Shown here piece after piece: positions 1 through 10,189 of a DNA stretch of 64,000 bases. This stretch comes from Cyanoderma ruficeps. Taxonomy: Eukaryota > Chordata > Aves > Passeriformes > Timaliidae. The translations under genes were made by a program, and so were the position numbers. The DNA is taken from positions 1 to 64,000 of the forward strand of contig VZDJ01001163.1 in assembly GCA_008694505.1 (NCBI GenBank), in the 5' to 3' direction. Within the stretch, counting starts at the first letter, position 1. Every line of letters begins with the position of its first letter. Under the pieces are notes generated by a model that was not told where the DNA came from, searched no databases, and saw only the letters and a list, made by a program, of their open reading frames with translations.

Positions 1-1592
1 GTCACCTCGAAGGCGCGCACCTTCTCGTAGTCCAGCGGGCGCAAACTGCGGACGGTTCCAGTCTCCGCGTCCACTGACACGAATGATGCCGCGGCGAGGC
101 TGCCTGTCGGTGGCGGCACTAGCATGTATCTTACGCGGGCGTTTTCTCCCGTGTCAGGGTCCGTGGCGCTGAGTCGGCCCAGGCTCCTCCCCGCGGGCTC
201 GTTTTCGCTCATCGCCATGGTGTAAATGGCCTGGGTGAAGGTGGGTGCATTGTCGTTCACATCCAAGAGCCGCACCAGCAGGGTCTTCGATGCCGAGAGG
301 GCGGGGGAGCCCTCATCGCGGGCTCGCACCGTCACGTTGTATTCCTCCACCTGCTCCCGGTCCAGTGTCTCTGATGTCACCAGCGCGTACGCGTCGGCTG
401 CCAGCAGCGTGATCCTGAAGGGCTGGTCTCCTGTCAGCTCGCAGGTCGTCCTGCCGTTGTCCCCCGAGTCCCTGTCCCCCACGTTGAAGAGAGCCACTAC
501 GGTGTTGGGCGGGGCGGCCTCGGAGAGCGTGCTGGTGAGCGAGGTGATGATCACCTCGGGGGCATTATCGTTCGCGTCCTTCACCTGCACCTCCACCTTG
601 CAATGCGTGGACAGGCCCCCTCCATCTGTGGCTTGGACGTCTATCTCATAGGTCTTTTTTTCTTCATAATCCAAAGGCTTTTTGAGTCGAATCTGGCCTG
701 TCTCTGAGTTTATTTTAAACGTTTGGACATTTTCCTCTGAATTTTGAAATATGGAATACACTATTTCCCCATTCGTTCCTGCGTCTAAATCGCTAGCAGA
801 CACTATCACCACTAAGGTATCCCGGGAGCTATTTTCCATTACAGAGACTTCATACCGAGTCTGGGTAAATACCGGGGTGTTGTCGTTTATATCCAGAACT
901 ACCACGCAGATTAAAGCTGTGCCAGACCGCGGTGGAGTCCCACCATCCACAGCCGTGATGCTGAAAACAACTTCTGCCTGCTGCTCCCGGTCCAGGGCTC
1001 GATCCAACACCAGCTCGGCGTACCTCCCGCCGTCGTTTCGCCGCTGGGTGTACACATGGAAATATTCGTTCGAGCTGATACTGTAATGCTGAAGACTATT
1101 GTTTCCCACGTCTGGATCGTGAGCGCTTTCCAACAAAAACCGACTCCCCGGCATTGCAGATTCCGGGATCTTTAAAACTATCTCTTTATTTAAGAACACG
1201 GGAGAATTATCATTTATGTCGGTGAGTCTTACCTCAGCTCGGAAGGACTGCAGTGGGCTCTCCAGCAGCACCTCAAAACGCACCAAGCAGGGCTCGCTCT
1301 GTCCACACAGCTCTTCCCGGTCCATTTGTTCTCTCACCACCAAATCCCCGGTGCGCTGGTTCAGCTCTAAATACTGCTTGTCTCCTTCAGGAACGAGCCG
1401 AGCCTGACGAGCCAATAATTCCTCTCCAGTTAGCCCCAAATCCTCGGCGATATTCGCCACAAAAGAGCCTCTCTCCGCCTCTTCGGGCACGGAGTACCGA
1501 GCGCTTTCCGCGCTCATCCCCGAGACGCAGAGGACAAGGATCAGAGCCACCGCTCGCCCGGGGAGCGGTTCCTCGCCCTTCCTCGGCTTCAT
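1..1592 (-). CDS. Clustered protocadherin variable exon, beta/gamma type, 3' part cut off by window edge
   Basis: An open frame runs from an ATG at 1590-1592 to the window edge (530 complete codons, no stop). It encodes a single-pass neuronal adhesion receptor that binds homophilically at the cell surface. Residues 1-30 are a signal peptide (hydrophobic core about 13-24) leading into the family start RYSVPEE. EC1 ends at DINDNSPVF (125-133), EC2 at DINDNTPVF (234-242), EC3 at DANDNAPEV (339-347) and EC4 at DVNDNAPTF (443-451). The frame stops in late EC5 at LDYEKVRAFEV. Calcium-binding DRE, DxD and DxNDN motifs are intact throughout. DREELCGQSEPC in EC1 and DGGTPPRSGTAL in EC2 resemble the PCDHB and PCDHG families, not PCDHA. 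The ATG precedes the signal peptide directly and lies about 200 bp from a CGCT box. Rest of EC5, EC6, membrane span and tail lie outside the window, so beta versus gamma cannot be decided here. Confidence 0.93.
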   Translation of the reverse strand, partial: MKPRKGEEPLPGRAVALILVLCVSGMSAESARYSVPEEAERGSFVANIAEDLGLTGEELLARQARLVPEGDKQYLELNQRTGDLVVREQMDREELCGQSEPCLVRFEVLLESPLQSFRAEVRLTDINDNSPVFLNKEIVLKIPESAMPGSRFLLESAHDPDVGNNSLQHYSISSNEYFHVYTQRRNDGGRYAELVLDRALDREQQAEVVFSITAVDGGTPPRSGTALICVVVLDINDNTPVFTQTRYEVSVMENSSRDTLVVIVSASDLDAGTNGEIVYSIFQNSEENVQTFKINSETGQIRLKKPLDYEEKKTYEIDVQATDGGGLSTHCKVEVQVKDANDNAPEVIITSLTSTLSEAAPPNTVVALFNVGDRDSGDNGRTTCELTGDQPFRITLLAADAYALVTSETLDREQVEEYNVTVRARDEGSPALSASKTLLVRLLDVNDNAPTFTQAIYTMAMSENEPAGRSLGRLSATDPDTGENARVRYMLVPPPTGSLAAASFVSVDAETGTVRSLRPLDYEKVRAFEV

Positions 1593-2450
1593 TCCCTTCC
1601 AGTGACCCAGTCTCCCCTCCTGTGAGCTGGACGGAGCTGCAGATACAGCCTGCCGACCCCCGAGTGGAGCAGCCCGGGATGGTGCAGCCCCGCCCGCCCG
1701 AATCGCGGGGGCGGCGGGACTGGGAGCTGCGCGGAGCTTCCGCGGTCAGCAGCGGCACCAGGCGGCCGATCTGTAGAAGGATTCAAAGATTTCCCAGCGC
1801 AAAGCCCGGAAAGCAAAATTAACGGCTCGATTTCTCTCTTTAGAGGCCAAAGCATAGAGATTTAACCATCCGAACAACCGTATTCGAAGTCTGGCCACGG
1901 GCTGAATGGGTAATGCCTCTGTTTGCCTTCTACTTCAAAACGGAATTTATTTAAAGCTGGCTTGATCCTTTTGTTTTGGTTCCCCCTCCCTTCCCCCCAG
2001 TGTGAACGCTTTGAATAAATCGCTTTCCGGCTGTTCAGCTAAAACAGCTGTGCATTGTTACCGGGGTCCAGCCACCAGGTGAGGTGGTCTTTTAACCACG
2101 ACAGCTGTCGCCAGAGTCATTCTCGGAATGGACCGAGGTTGTTCCCGCAGTTCACGACTTCTCCTGCTAGGAGCCTTTGGGAATGCGCCGGAGGCAGCAT
2201 CTCAGACCTCAGCTCTACTCAGGAAAAACCCTCCTCCGCCTTGCTCCGAGGAGTTGCTGCTTCTGAGACCGTCCTATTTCCCAGGTGGTTCTGATTTCCC
2301 CTGCATAAATTCGACTCGTGATTCACGGATTTATTCCCGAAATCCTACTCTTGGGTTGGCTGTTTCCTCGGCGATGGCTGAGGCAAGTGATCTCGAGACA
2401 GCACCCGAGGGGGTTCCAAGTATATTTTATTGTTTTCTGTCATCGCTCAT
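1593..2450 (-). promoter_or_regulatory. Promoter-side region of the first variable exon
   Basis: This stretch lies directly 5' of the variable exon on the minus strand. It is CpG-rich next to the ATG (about 1,600-1,800) and becomes AT-rich past about 2,430. It contains the CGCT box annotated separately and should hold the 5'UTR and transcription start. Open frames overlapping it on both strands show no domain similarity and are read as chance frames in GC-rich DNA. Confidence 0.6.
1790..1802 (-). promoter_or_regulatory. Conserved sequence element (CGCT box) of the first variable exon
   Basis: The minus strand reads GCGCTGGGAA at about 1791-1800, roughly 200 bp before the ATG. Mammalian clustered-protocadherin variable exons usually carry a conserved element with a CGCT core at this distance, where CTCF binds to select the promoter. 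The neighbouring variable exon has the same CGCTGGG heptamer at a similar spacing (7,121-7,127). The match is short; position and repetition are the main support. Confidence 0.6.
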
Positions 2451-4410
2451 TTGACTCTTTAAAATGGTTCAACGACAGGAATTATCACATTATTTTATAG
2501 ATCAATACTGACTGACGAAAGAAAGAGAAAACAGAAAGTTTTTTGACACCTTGTATTCTACAGTGCGCTAAGTGAATTGTAAATTTACTGAAAAACCACA
2601 AACAATACTTGTAACTATCTTAGTTTTTAAAAATCGTGAAACGGTTATTTCAACTTTATGGGGAAGAAAAAAAAAGAAAGGAAAAGAAGGAAGAAAGAAT
2701 ACATTGCTCAAAGCCCACTCTTTACAATTAGAAGAATCTGTAAACTCCTGGTCCAATATGCCGTGTGTGCCAATGCCAGCAGTACAAAGTGTGAACAGCT
2801 TCTGCTTATATTGTAAGAAATTCCTTTGCAAGCACCACTTAATTTTGCATAATCTCTGTTTTGCCTGGTGTTGAATACATGGCAGAAAATTAGGATATTA
2901 TTACAAAGCTCTCTCCATAAAAAGAAAGAAACAAGCAAAGCAAGAAAGGAAACCCCGCCCTCCCCCCCAGAGAAGGCGGTGTAACAAGAAGATCTGCTGA
3001 CAGTTTTCAGTATTTCTCGAAGTCTGTAGAAGCAGTAGCGCTCTCACGATCATACATTATTATGTAATCAACATGCAGCACGGCTCCCCTCCTTCGTCGA
3101 CGTGACTGTCTAAAACACCCGCATGAATAAAGTACTGCTCAAGGGGAAAGTACTCTCACAGAGAAGGCTTCATCTCCCTGGTACCTTTTAGGTAGGTGTT
3201 TGGTCTCTTTGTTCCCTTTTCCCTGTGAGGACAAACGTGTCTTTCTCTTCACTTACGGATGCGCGATCCAAGGGTTTTGCTCAGAACTGACATTTAGCTC
3301 CAGCTCCCTGTTTGCAGGGCAAACTGCATCTGAAGCTCTGGGCCCTGTATCTTCAGAGAAGGGAGCGCTGCCCTGCAAAGAACAGAGACAACGGTTGTCA
3401 TTTGGGTGTTGAAGGAGAGCAGGTGTCATCGAGAAGCTTAGAGGATACCTCACACCGCTGCCTGTGTCACACCACTCCTCTCTACCGAGAGCTAAAGAGA
3501 AGACAAGACTTGGTGGGTCTCTGGCCTGAATGGAGATCACCTGAAGTCCAAGTGAACAAACCATCCTCCAAAAAGGATATTTATGATCCTTTATGAGTCT
3601 GAATAAAATTTTTTTGAGTTTTGAGTAATTCAAAATGGTAAGAGCCCCAAAGAGAGACCACTTTCCCACAAACAGTAAATGTGGTTTAATGTCAAGAATG
3701 ATCCTTGTCTTCCCTGAGGCTGCTGTGATTCTGACACCCTGCTGTAAAGTGAGTCCAAGCCATCTGTATTTATGAAATATGAAAATATTAACTGATCCTG
3801 ATGGTGTTTGTGTTTCTCCGACCTCATATATATTCACCATCCAGTCTACTGTGAAGTGTTAGATGGATCCTTGGAAACTCTCCATGGAGCCCCCACAGAA
3901 TCCCTTATTAAGGGGTAACTGAGTCTGATAACCACACTTTTCTGGCTAACACTGTCTATGCAAGTCACAAAAATATAAAGGAATTTAATGGCAGAGGTTC
4001 CCACCTCCGTAGCCTCCAGCAGTTTGTAAGACAACCTGAGTTCAGCACTGCCACCACCCTGGTGAATGGCGCATGGAGGGCCCGAGCACCAGCTCCAAAC
4101 AGCAGCGCAGGGGACATCGTTGGTGACAACCTGTGCACAGTTGTCCCCGCAGTCCCACCTGACGCTGGACAAGCCATCACATTCCCATGCTGCCACCTCC
4201 GGGAGGATGTATCCCTAGGAATGGTGTCATTCCTGCTCCAGGTCCCTCCGGGCTCCACACAGTGCATGGGCAAGACCGACTATGGGGACACAGAACCCAC
4301 TACGGGGACACATCTCTGCCTGTAGTTTTCACCTTCTCATGGCCCAACTCCTCCCCTTTGAAGTGACACCAGCGACTTGATCTAACAGGAATACTCAGCA
4401 TAGACATGGG
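2451..4410. other. Intergenic stretch, no gene recognised
   Basis: Mostly AT-rich unique sequence between the two variable exons. Short open frames on both strands have no recognisable domain. The part near 4,060-4,330 is richer in GC and includes a small imperfect direct repeat (two copies of an 'actacggggacaca'-like string at about 4,279-4,312), but I cannot assign it to a known family. Confidence 0.5.
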
Positions 4411-4588
4411 CGCAACTGCCCAGAGTGGTGGTAGGTGCCGCATCCCTGGAAATATCCAAGGTCAGTTTGGATGGGGCTCTGAGAAACCTGATCTATTTGA
4501 AGGTATCGTGTGCTAATTGCATGAAGGTTTGGATTTAACGGCTTTTAAAGGTCCATTCCAACCCAAAATGTTCTATGCTTCTATGATG
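4411..4588 (+). mobile_element. CR1 LINE fragment, 3' end, old copy
   Basis: This resembles the 3' end of avian CR1 on the plus strand: a 'catccctggaaatatccaaggtcag' region, then 'ggtccattccaaccc' and a terminal 'ttctatgcttctatgat' repeat. It has many differences from the younger copies in this window. It lies just 3' of the splice donor of the second variable exon, in presumed intron or intergenic DNA. Confidence 0.75.
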
Positions 4589-4780
4589 CAGAGGGGCGTG
4601 GTTAGTCAGCATTTGGAGCGCAGCTGGGCCCTGCTGGATGCTCCTGGGAGGCCTCTCCAGTGGCTGTGGCCTCTCTCATCTCCCCCTACCCCAGGGGCTC
4701 CTCCTCTAGCAGTTCTGCAACTTCAATAGCCCTTGACACACCTCCCCCCCGCCTGCCCGATCGCCCCAGCCCCGTCAGCC

Positions 4781-4789
4781 CCTCACCTG
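4781..4789 (-). other. Splice donor ending the second variable exon
   Basis: The minus strand reads CAG|GTGAGG, with the last exon base at 4787. The final codon is Gln (GGWTAAQ), as at the ends of mammalian PCDHG and PCDHA variable exons, which splice to shared constant exons. Without splicing, the frame continues only V-R-G and stops at TGA (4775-4777). The constant exons it would join lie left of this window. Confidence 0.7.
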
Positions 4790-6890
4790 TGCTGCAGTCC
4801 AGCCGCCTTCGCCCCCGAGGTTGGCCGCATCCTGCGAGCACACCGAGCTCCGCTGCTCGCCCGGGCCGGGGGGCAGCCCGGCGGGGAAGCAGGGGAAGAG
4901 GGGCCTGAGGAAACGGAACTCGCTGTTGACGGTCCCGGCGGCGAAGCAGACGTCGTACACGTAGCTGCGGGGCAGGGAGCCCGCGCAGCTCTCCGTGGCA
5001 GTCGGGGGGAACGTGGGCAAAGTCTCCGTCTCGCTCCGCCTGGCCCGCCGCACCTTCGCTACCACGGCGGCCGCCGCGGTGGCGAGGAACAGCGCCGACA
5101 CGCAGACGAGGGAGGCGATGAGGTAAAGAGTAAGCGGCCCGTCGGGCTCGGCGGCCGGTGCCTCCTCGCTCACTCGTAAATGGGCTTCGGAGAAGCCGTC
5201 CACCAGTGCCACGGCGAGGGTGGCAGTGGCAGAGCGCGCCGGCTGCCCGCGGTCCCGCACCAGCACGATGAGCCTCTGCCGGNGAGCCGCCGTCGGCTGC
5301 GCGGACTGTCACCTCGAAGGCGCGCACCTTCTCGTAGTCCAGCGGACGGAGGATATAGACATCCCCGTTTTCAGCGTTGACTGACACTTCGGGCTGCTCT
5401 TTGCCCTCCTGCCGCACCAGTGCGTAGTTCACACGGGCATTTCTTCCCGCGTCGGCGTCCGTGGCCTTCATTCTGCCGATCCGGAGCATGGGGCTGTTGT
5501 TCTCCGTGACGGACATGGTGTAAACCTCCTGGGTGAACTCCGGGGGGTTGTCGTTCACATCCGATATCTGCACGAAGATGCTTTCCCGAGAGCTCAGCCG
5601 CTTCTTGCCCCAGTCCGTGGCTGTGATGGTGATGTTATACTCCGCCGTCCTCTCCCTGTCCAGAGCCGCGTTTGTTCTCAGTTCGTAGTAATTATCAAAG
5701 GTGGGGGTGAGACTGAACGGCAAGTCCCCGTCGATGGAACACTCCGTCCTGCCGTTGTCCCCGGAGTCCCGGTCCCGCACACTGAACAGAGCCACCACGG
5801 TGCGTGGCGGGGCGTCCTCGGGAATGGAGGCGGTGAGGGAGGTGAGCGCGATCTCCGGGGCGTTGTCATTCACGTCCAGGACCTCCACCTGCACTTTGCA
5901 ATGCGCATATAGCCCCGCACCGTCCGTGGCTTTCACCACCATCTTGTGGGATTTTGCTTCCTCAAAATCCAGGTTGCCCACGACTCGTATTTCACCGGTG
6001 GTGCGGTTCAGCTGGAAGAGCTGCCGGGATCGCTCCGATGTCTGGGTAAAGGCATAGCGCACTTCCCCGTTGGACCCTTCGTCGGGATCCGAGGCAGTGA
6101 CTCTGACCACCAGCTGCTCCAGGGGGCTGTTCTCAGCCAGGCGCACCTCGTAGACCTCCCGATCGAAAACAGGGATGTTGTCATTGGCATCCAGCACCAC
6201 GATCCGGACCTGAGCAGTGCCCGACCTGGGTGGTGACCCCCCGTCGGTGGCGGTGAGAAGTAAATTCAGCTCTCCCTGCTCTTCACGATCGAGCTGGCTC
6301 TGTAGGACAAGTTCCAGGTGTTTCACTCCATCTTTCGCTGTTCCAATAGCAAGGGAGAAATGAGGATTGGGCCCGAGGCTGTAGTTCTGCAAACCGTTAA
6401 TGCCCACGTCCTTGTCCTGGGCGCTTTCCAGGGGGAAACGGGACCCAGGAGATGCTGTTTCTAGAATTTCTAATACCATCTCCTTCTCCGGGAACACGGG
6501 CGAGTTGTCGTTTACGTCACGAACTTCCACCTCCCCTCGGATAAGCTGCAACGGATTTTCAAAGAATATCTTAAAGAGGAGCGTGCAGGTATCGCTCTGA
6601 GGACAGATCTCCTCTCGGTCCAGCGATTCCTTTGCCGTCAGGACACCGGTGCTTTGATCGAGTCGGAAAAGCTGCTCGTCCCCCTCGGACACAACGCGGG
6701 CCTCGCGAGCCGCCAGCTGGCTCAGAGGAACCCCCAGGTCCTTTGCAATATTGGCGACAAAGGAGTCCCTCTCCATTTCCTCCGGCAGAGAGTATCGGAG
6801 GGTTTCAGCCCCGCTCTGACACACGCAAACACACAGAATAAACAAGATCACTTGCCTCTTCCTGTCTCCGCTCCGCTTCCCACACGCCAT
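4787..6890 (-). CDS. Clustered protocadherin variable exon, beta/gamma type, with assembly gap in EC6
   Basis: The exon encodes a homophilic neuronal adhesion receptor. I start it at the ATG at 6888-6890 (MACGKRSG...), which sits directly before the hydrophobic signal core; an in-frame ATG at 6933-6935 would add 15 atypical residues. Counting from the chosen start, EC1 ends at DVNDNSPVF (125-133), EC2 at DANDNIPVF (234-242), EC3 at DVNDNAPEI (339-347) and EC4 at DVNDNPPEF (444-452), nearly the same positions as in the neighbouring exon. EC5 runs to VRAADGG (535), then an N at 5283. Reading resumes in another frame with RQRLIVLVRDRGQPARSATATL (end of EC6), a transmembrane span (about 5057-5134) and a basic stop-transfer VRRARR. 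The tail contains SYVYDVCF and NSEFRFLRPLFP, like PCDHB and PCDHGB tails, and ends at CAG|GTGAGG. About 90-100 residues of EC5/EC6 are missing at the N, most simply because of assembly. Confidence 0.92.
5283..5283. other. Ambiguous base marking a collapsed gap in EC6
   Basis: A single N separates the minus-strand codons for ...RAADGGS from those for RQRLIVLV.... Protocadherins have roughly 90-100 residues between these points (end of EC5, the EC5-EC6 linker and most of EC6). The frames on either side differ, so straight translation gives nonsense after the N. The base therefore marks missing sequence, probably about 270-300 bp, and not a point ambiguity. Confidence 0.8.
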
Positions 6891-7140
6891 CACTCTCCAA
6901 AAAAGCCATCCACCGTCCTCGGCGGCTCCCAGCATTTTTAAGTAGCGTCCGGAGCAGAGCGGTGTTGGTCAGCAGTCCTGGGGTGAAGGAATCTGGAAGC
7001 CCCCGAGTGCTCCGGCTCCTTTGCGAGCAGCTCAGCCCACACGGGTGTTTTTTTTGTCTCCCTGTGTCTGCAAACCCGGGGCGGACCGAGGGACGCTCCG
7101 GTCCGCGGCCAACACCCCCACCCAGCGTCGGAAGGGAGAA
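6891..7140 (-). promoter_or_regulatory. Promoter and 5'UTR region of the second variable exon
   Basis: GC-rich sequence between the ATG at 6890 and the CGCT box at 7,121-7,130. It should include the transcription start and 5'UTR. Open frames here do not resemble any protein and overlap on both strands. Confidence 0.55.
7116..7132 (-). promoter_or_regulatory. Conserved sequence element (CGCT box) of the second variable exon
   Basis: The minus strand reads CCGACGCTGGGTGGGG, about 230 bp before the ATG at 6890. It shares CGCTGGG with the box upstream of the first variable exon. Clustered-protocadherin promoters usually have such a CGCT-core element at about this distance. CTCF occupancy is an inference from the family. 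Confidence 0.65.
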
Positions 7141-10100
7141 TATTTCCTCTCAATCGGGGCCGCGCTGCTGGTTCGGGGTTTGCTGCTTAAATCCGCACCC
7201 TCTGTGCCGAAGGGAAGAAAAAAGATGCGGTGTAAATGCTCTTCTGTCTCGGAAATGGGATCCCTGGCCGGGTACAGAGCGCTGCTCTGGGTATCACATC
7301 CCAACTCGCGACCACGAACTCCTCATACACAGCTTTTGGTTTGCGTTGGGTAGACACGGCAAGATCCGCTGCCACAGAAGAGTTTTCCTTCTCTTCTCCG
7401 CTTGTTAATCAGCACAGGGCGATTTACAAGTGTGTCGAGCCAGAGAAGCTGTTGAAAATGGGAGCTGGTGCCAGAGAGCTGACAAGAAATTGTCCCTAAA
7501 TAAAGGTTTCATCATCACCATAGCTCGCCACCACAGCAGGAAGAGAATGCTGTTCTAGGGCACATCATCCTAATGCTGGTTTTTTCCTTAGTGGATATCG
7601 CATTCGCCCGACTTTTACACTTTTCTACGTGAAAAAGATATTAAACTTGAAGTCCTGTATCTTCCTAAGGATGGATGGTCAGCAGCCAGTTAATACAAAA
7701 GGCGAGGGAAAGAACAGGGAGCTCCTAAGTTAAAGTCCTCGATACACAAACGCTAACGAGGCGCTAACGGCGACAACAGCAAAGATAAGGCTCTCATCAC
7801 ACTAATTGATGGGCCATTAAGAGAATAATCGAAACGTAGACTACAGAGGTTCAAGAAACTCTGTGAAAGATAAAGGAGAAGAAAAAAGTTCTAAAGATTC
7901 CCAAGAATTATCGGAAAAAAGTGTCATGGAAGTGGACTAATTGTTACAAGCTGTTTGAGGGGCCTCCAGGAATTTGCAAGGTTTATTATGAGATAATTAG
8001 AGGCAGAATCAAACTCGCTAAGAGGGAGATGCCTACAGCAGACCTGTTAGGAGCAGCATTGGGAAAATGATCCCGAGGAGGATACCGAGGGGTTCTGAGC
8101 ACAGTCGGGTACTCTGAGGCAGGATTCGTGCTGGAAATCGGATAAAAACCTCAGGGTCAGGCAGGCATGGCTGGTCCCGAGGACAGATTTACACCTCGAC
8201 TGCTTCTGCGCACGCTGTGCTGAGGATGTGCTCAGCTGCCTGCGAGCCCAGCCCAACCATCCTCTCACAGAATTAAAAAATGAAGGAGAAAACAAAATAG
8301 AGCTTGCACTATTTACCTGTGGTTCGAGCATTTGTAATTCAGATTTTACTATAAAAGTAACTTCTCTTTTAAAACTTATTGTTATAAAGTATCATAATCC
8401 CCTTGGTTTTGACACATTTTTTTAAATTTCCTAGATGTTTTCTGCTTATTTTTGTTTGCTAAAAGGAGTGACGCTGTCAAACAATACTCAAGAGGTCAAC
8501 TCCTAGAAATCTCTGATGTCTTCATTTGTTTTAAAATAAAAACTTCGTGACTGTATCAGTAGGAGAAAGTAAAAACTAGGATTGACTTCCGTATTCCCGG
8601 AAACTTTAGCTACTAAAAGATCTTGCACGAACGAAGTAATTTTCGGCGACTTTCCTCTTATCGCCCCTTGTCTTGGAAGCGTGATAAGATCTAAACCACT
8701 AACATTCATCAAAGGGCAACTCCTCCTTTCTTCCCTTCCAGGGACGCATCTCTGGATAATGAGCTGCGATCATTACCACCAACAGAGAAGTCAACTAACA
8801 GGCCAAGCACAGCACAGATGTGCTGGGAAAGCGGCTTCTCTCCTTTTTTTGTCACGCAAAAATAACCCTGACAGCTGTAATTCACTTCCTTTGTGCCCGT
8901 TTTTTCAGCTCTCGGCACCTCTGAGGGGGAAATGTGTATTTCCTTCTACTTATCCTAATCTTCGGCATCTCTGCGCAGCAGGGGGGAAAGACACAGGCCG
9001 AGAAAAACTTCCACAGACACATCCTACCCTGAGTGTAGGAGCCCAATTACTGTGGCTCCCATCATTTCAGAAAGGAAATGGTGTCCTTCAGTTTCAGGTG
9101 TCGAAGGGCATAAGAAAATCTGTGATCCTTAACGAAGCTCTTGGCTGTAACAACATCTTTGGCCGTCAGAAGATGCTGCTCTTCGACCAACGTTTATATT
9201 CTTTCAGATTTTAGAGAAATTATGAAGAGGGTCACTTACCGTGCAGCACTGGCGAGCCAATGCTGGTTGTTTCCTTTGGGTCACAACAATGAAATTGATG
9301 GGTATTAATTAAACAAAAAGAAGTTTGAATACTGCCAGGCGGAGGCACACTGCATTTTAGGACAAACGAAGGAACTATACCCATAATAAGAAAGATTTGC
9401 ATAAACGTTCCAGAAAATTCACTTATCTCCTCGGGCATACAGTGATATTGCAGGCTTCCTCATCTTTTGCTTTAGTGATGACATCTTTATCCTAAGAAGA
9501 ACCCAAAATACCAGTTCTCTTCACTTTGTCATTTAAAACTTTGTGCTAGAAAAGGATTACAGCATTACAGCAACATACCCTGCTCAGTTCCTGGTACGGC
9601 TCCGTGTTTCAGAACACAGCGGTGCTAAAAGAAAATTCTGCCCGCACTTCTGAAGCCTGAGCAATTTCAATTTCCAGAATCCTTCTTGGTCTTTCATCTT
9701 GGAATTCAGATCTGCCGAGTGAATTCTCAGAGGTCTCGTGCCAGGTTTTGCGGTCCCCTCGGATAAAGACTTCTTCTCCATCTCTGGATCGGCTGTCCGC
9801 TCCCCTCCAGCCCCTCCTGATGGCTTGGGAGGAAGAGGATGGCTGGCTGCAGAGAAGAAGAACAGATGCTTGCCAGGGTCACAGCGTTTTCCACGCCTGA
9901 GTGTGAAGACGGGCCAACACTCCCGACCTCTCCTATCCAGACAGCTCCCGGGATGAATTCCTTCTTTCGTCTCTGTAACAATCAGGCAGCGCCCCGAATT
10001 CCCAGCTATCTTACGGAACTCGTGGCCGGAGCTCTCAGCTGGACGCAAACGTGAGCAAAGCTGGGAGAATCACTGTTAGCCTTCTGGCTCTCGGTTATAT

Positions 10101-10180
10101 TGTAAATACCACAGGTGCCTGTTCTGAGGCTCTGAGAGATAAACCAGCCTCCTCCCTCCGTCTGCATTCAGTACAGTGAG
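7141..10180. other. Intergenic stretch, no gene recognised
   Basis: Unique, mostly AT-balanced sequence upstream of the second variable exon. Several open frames of 60-210 codons occur on both strands (for example 8582-9214 plus and 9584-10048 minus), but none has cadherin motifs, a signal peptide with a matching domain, or similarity I recognise. CpG frequency rises towards 9,600-10,050, leading into the CpG-rich block that follows. Confidence 0.5.
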
Positions 10181-10189
10181 TGCTTTCCC

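Noticed and set aside
226..1086. Plus-strand open frames at 226-651 and 751-1086
   Set aside because: They are antisense to the well-supported protocadherin frame on the minus strand and show no domain of their own.
2070..2090. CTCF-like string ccaccaggtgaggtgg upstream of the first variable exon
   Set aside because: It misses two core positions, lies well beyond the usual box distance and has no counterpart at the neighbouring exon.
3253..3840. 195-codon minus-strand frame as a gene
   Set aside because: No recognisable domain or exon structure, and a weak composition; treated as a chance frame.
4686..5282. Translation straight through the N in the second variable exon, giving an Arg/Pro/Gly-rich tail
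   Set aside because: It is the wrong frame after the gap. The other frame restores the end of EC6, the membrane span, the basic stop-transfer and a tail like PCDHB/PCDHGB.
4787..6890. Calling the second variable exon a pseudogene
   Set aside because: EC1-EC5, signal peptide, calcium motifs, membrane span, tail, splice donor and promoter box are all intact. The only defect coincides with an N.
8582..9214. 210-codon plus-strand frame as a gene
   Set aside because: Longest unexplained frame in the window, but it has no recognisable motif and no conserved start context, and it is antisense to the cluster. Left as unsupported.
9584..10048. 154-codon minus-strand frame as a gene
   Set aside because: No cadherin motif, domain, or exon signals; overlapping frames of similar length exist on both strands in the same CpG-rich patch.
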